Source of the DNA: a virus
Direction: 5' to 3' (one strand)
Length of the DNA: 40,996 nucleotides
IMG/VR virus record: IMGVR_UViG_3300049846_001558
Coordinates: 1 to 40,996 of that record
Of this stretch, positions 38,471-40,996 are shown piece by piece. The notes under the pieces are model-generated. The model was not told the origin of the DNA. It did no database searches and saw only the letters and a list, made by a program, of their open reading frames with translations. Positions within the stretch are counted from its first letter, which is position 1. Every line of letters starts with the position of its first letter. A program made the translations under genes and the position numbers.

Positions 38471-38744
38471 TGTTTTCCTTTAAAAATTTATCAATTGCTG
38501 GACTACCGCCTATGTATTGTCCTTTGTACCAAAACTGTGGAACTAAATTTGGATTATGCCCTAGTCGATGCTTCCATACTTCAAACACTCGCCGAGTACC
38601 AATTTTAGTTACATCGTAAATCACAAACTCATAACCAGCTTCGTGTAATTTACGAATAGCAGTCTTGCAAGATTCGCAAAACTGCATGGTATAAAGTTCG
38701 CTTACTTCAGAGTTTGAATCCAGCGAAGGTGTTTCTATTGACAT
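38460..38744 (-). CDS. Glutaredoxin, 94 aa
   Basis: YTMQFCESCKTAIRKL has the CxxC site (Cys23, Cys26), and VPQFWYKGQYIGG is the cis-Pro and glutathione-binding loop. It would reduce ribonucleotide reductase, whose genes lie directly upstream, as NrdC does in T4. GGAGGAATCAAG precedes the ATG at 38744, which lies inside the end of nrdB. Confidence 0.88.
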   Translation of the reverse strand: MSIETPSLDSNSEVSELYTMQFCESCKTAIRKLHEAGYEFVIYDVTKIGTRRVFEVWKHRLGHNPNLVPQFWYKGQYIGGSPAIDKFLKENNAS

Positions 38745-39807
38745 CTTGCTTGATTCCTCCAATGACATAGGACTCAATTTCTGTTTCCTGTGGTGCTACT
38801 TGTAATCCCTTACTACTGGTCCAGTGTTCTGTCCATGGCAAAGGATTATCATTGGCACTACGCTCGTACCTAGCTTCAAGACCTAGCCCTTTGAGTCTAC
38901 GATTAGCTATGTATTCAATGTATTGGTGCAATAGTTTTTCATTTAAGCCAACAATGGCACCACGGCTAAAAAGATAATTAGCCCAATCTTTTTCTTCTTC
39001 AACCACTAGATCATAAATCTCGCCAATGGCAGAAAGATTTTCGTTGGCAATCTTTTCCATTTCAGGATCATCACCTTTGAGCCAATTCTTAATGATGTGA
39101 CTGGTAATGCTTAGATGTTGACTTTCGTCACGAGCAATAAGGCTAATGATCTTGGCCGAACCTTCCATCTTCTTTAGCTCGCCAAAGGCAAAACTACAAG
39201 CAAAGCTTACATAGAATCGAAGTGCTTCTAGAGCGTTAACATTGACCATAGCCAAGAATAGCTTTTTCTTAACATCTTGAAGCGAGCCCTTGCCGGTGAC
39301 TTCATATAGCTGGGCAGCATTGATAAACTCGTCATACGCTTTGGTTACACTTTTGGCTCGAGCAATAATTTTTTCATCGTCGAGCATGGTGTCAAATACT
39401 TCAGTGGGATTTGAATACACATTCTTAATGATATGTGTATAACTGCGGCTGTGAATGTTTTCAAAAAACTGCCAGGCATTCATGCAACCTTCAAGCTCAG
39501 GTAGACTGCAATAAGGCATAAATGCCATTGCCGGTGCTCGTCCTTGAACGCTGTCTAGCAGAATCTGGTATTTGAGGTTAGCAGTAAAGATAAACTTCTG
39601 CTCATCGCGAAAGTCTAGATAGTCACTGCGATCCTTTTGTAAGCTGACTTCCTCAGGACGCCAGAAATAACCAAGCTGAGTTTGAGTCAGCTTGTCAAAT
39701 ACTGGATACTTGAAGGTATCAAACCTTTGGGCATTGAGGGCTTCACCAAAGAACATAGGCTGTTTGGTGAAATCAATTTTTTCTTTGTTAAAAACTGTTA
39801 CGGTCAT
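38707..39807 (-). CDS. nrdB: Ribonucleotide reductase small subunit
   Basis: Class Ia beta subunit of 366 aa. EGCMNAWQFFENIHSRSYTHI and ARDESQHLSITSHII give the Glu/His ligands of the di-iron centre, and the tail NTFAGFKL resembles the C-terminus that docks on NrdA. AGGAAATTTG precedes the ATG at 39807. It converts ribonucleotides to deoxyribonucleotides together with NrdA for phage DNA synthesis. Confidence 0.95.
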   Translation of the reverse strand: MTVTVFNKEKIDFTKQPMFFGEALNAQRFDTFKYPVFDKLTQTQLGYFWRPEEVSLQKDRSDYLDFRDEQKFIFTANLKYQILLDSVQGRAPAMAFMPYCSLPELEGCMNAWQFFENIHSRSYTHIIKNVYSNPTEVFDTMLDDEKIIARAKSVTKAYDEFINAAQLYEVTGKGSLQDVKKKLFLAMVNVNALEALRFYVSFACSFAFGELKKMEGSAKIISLIARDESQHLSITSHIIKNWLKGDDPEMEKIANENLSAIGEIYDLVVEEEKDWANYLFSRGAIVGLNEKLLHQYIEYIANRRLKGLGLEARYERSANDNPLPWTEHWTSSKGLQVAPQETEIESYVIGGIKQDVNRNTFAGFKL

Positions 39808-39818
39808 CAAATTTCCTA

Positions 39819-40996
39819 TTATATGGTACAGGCTTCGCAGGCTTCGTCGTTGTCTACTACTGTGTTGCTTAATTTTAGCATAGGTGCTTGCTCAATTACA
39901 ATAGCTTCTTCATCCTCGCCCTTCATGTCGTAGGTATTATGGTAGTAACTGGTTTTCCAGCCCAACTTGTATGTAGTTAGAAGATCATTGAACATCACGC
40001 TCATTGGTACTTCGTTGTTAGGATAATGTTTTGGATTGTACGACCAGTTACCGGAAATCGATTGATCAAAATATTTCTGCATTGCTGCAACAATACGGAT
40101 ATAGCCTTCGTTGACACCATCTTCGTAGAGATAAGAGTAGTTATTTTTTAAGCTACCGTATTGTGGAACAATTTGCTTTAGAGGTCCTTTCTTGGACTTC
40201 TTGGTGCTCATAGCTGCTCGAGGTGGCTCAATGCCGTTGGTTTCATTAGATACTACCGAACTTGATTCGCTGGGCATCTGTGCGCTCAAAGTGCTATGAC
40301 GCATGCCGTGTGCCAACACTTCCTTGCGTAGTGCTTCCCAATCATAATGCAGTTCATTGCCAAGGAATTCGTCAATGTCACGCTTATAGGTGTCTACTGG
40401 CAGTACTCCATTGGCATATTTTGTACGGCTAAACAATTCACACGGTGCTGTTTCTTTGGCAAGATTGACACTGGCCTTGATCAAATAATACTGAAATGCT
40501 TCTGTCAAACGATTGACTGCGCGAGCAGCATCTGGATCACTATACTTCAATCCTTTCTTAGCAAGATAATGAGCCAACCCAATATAGCCAACACCAAGAC
40601 TACGGCGAGCCTTGGTACTACGCTCTGCTGCCAATACCGGATACCGTTGATAGTCAATGATCTGATCTAGAGCACGAACAGCAAGGTCACATAGGTTTTT
40701 CAAGTCATCCAATTCACGGAGATTGCCAACATTAATGGCGCTGAGAATACACAGAGCAATCTCACCATTGGCATCGTCTAGAGATTGAATAGGATCTGTA
40801 GGCAAAGTAATCTCTTGGCAAAGATTGCTCATACGGACCATGTCAGTAAAACTGCTATGACTGTTGCAGTGGTCAATGTTCATGATATAAACACGACCAG
40901 TTTCTGCCCTTTCTTTTAGTAGTTCGCTAAAGAGGTGCATGGCTTTGACAACCTTTTTAGAAATCTTTGAGTCGTTTTCGTACTTTACATACAGAC
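39819..40996 (-). CDS. nrdA: Ribonucleotide reductase large subunit, partial
   Basis: The frame is open to the right edge. LFSELLKERAETGRVYIMNIDHCNSHSSF, CILSAINVGNL, RSLGVGYIGLAHYLA, LSAQMPSESSSVVSNETNGIEPPR and PQYGSLKNNYSYL are hallmark class Ia NrdA blocks. The C-terminus ends CEACTI, the redox-active Cys pair. About 392 C-terminal codons are in the window. It stops 12 bases before the start of nrdB, in one operon with it and the glutaredoxin. Confidence 0.95.
   Translation of the reverse strand, partial: LYVKYENDSKISKKVVKAMHLFSELLKERAETGRVYIMNIDHCNSHSSFTDMVRMSNLCQEITLPTDPIQSLDDANGEIALCILSAINVGNLRELDDLKNLCDLAVRALDQIIDYQRYPVLAAERSTKARRSLGVGYIGLAHYLAKKGLKYSDPDAARAVNRLTEAFQYYLIKASVNLAKETAPCELFSRTKYANGVLPVDTYKRDIDEFLGNELHYDWEALRKEVLAHGMRHSTLSAQMPSESSSVVSNETNGIEPPRAAMSTKKSKKGPLKQIVPQYGSLKNNYSYLYEDGVNEGYIRIVAAMQKYFDQSISGNWSYNPKHYPNNEVPMSVMFNDLLTTYKLGWKTSYYHNTYDMKGEDEEAIVIEQAPMLKLSNTVVDNDEACEACTI

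Overview
The window is accessory and late-gene territory of a large tailed phage genome, not a bacterial chromosome. The right end carries ribonucleotide reductase (nrdA, nrdB), a glutaredoxin, a PAAR-CHAP tail-tip protein, an M15 lysin and a large probable virion protein. The rest is densely packed, mostly minus-strand genes with ATGA/TAATG overlaps and T4-type late promoter motifs (TATAAATA). The likely host is a proteobacterium: promoters are sigma70-like (TTGACA, 16-18 bases, TATAAT-like), there is a Bug/TctC periplasmic binding protein, and the phage has its own tmRNA gene in circularly permuted form, an arrangement known from alpha- and beta-proteobacteria and some cyanobacteria. The tag ANDNYYSEDLRLAA resembles alphaproteobacterial tags.

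Layout. 1-5.1 kb: first tRNA array with small genes between the tRNAs, a PanD-like decarboxylase and an Fe(II)/2OG oxygenase. 5.1-18.7 kb: enzymes, namely three radical SAM proteins, a deoxynucleotidase, an SGNH hydrolase, an ahpC-aldolase-ahpD operon, a TctC protein, two PP-loop ATPases, PsiE and a Cys phosphatase. 18.7-22.3 kb: second tRNA array with a SpeD-like gene and several structured RNAs, headed by a promoter and a boxA-like element like that of rRNA operons. 22.3-29.6 kb: two more PP-loop ATPases, acetyltransferases, a methyltransferase and three more Fe(II)/2OG oxygenases. 29.6-34.3 kb: small phage proteins, an outer-membrane barrel, a metallophosphoesterase and a radical SAM protein. 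34.3-34.6 kb: permuted ssrA. 34.6-41 kb: virion, lysis and nucleotide-metabolism genes.

The 27 canonical tRNAs cover all 20 amino acids and include an initiator-type tRNA. With tmRNA and a boxA-like leader, this amounts to a near-complete translation support kit. Two tRNA-like genes carry about 24 extra bases, and at least four stem-closed or multi-hairpin RNAs lie between tRNAs.

The second theme is a repeated enzyme kit: seven Fe(II)/2OG oxygenases, four SGGxDS PP-loop ATPases, four radical SAM proteins and three GNAT acetyltransferases. The mixture suggests tailoring of a peptide, nucleotide or surface molecule, but the substrate cannot be read from sequence. Regulation is also unusual: two promoter-miniORF-terminator cassettes look like leader-peptide attenuators, and many genes have an ATG placed about where transcription should start, suggesting leaderless mRNAs.
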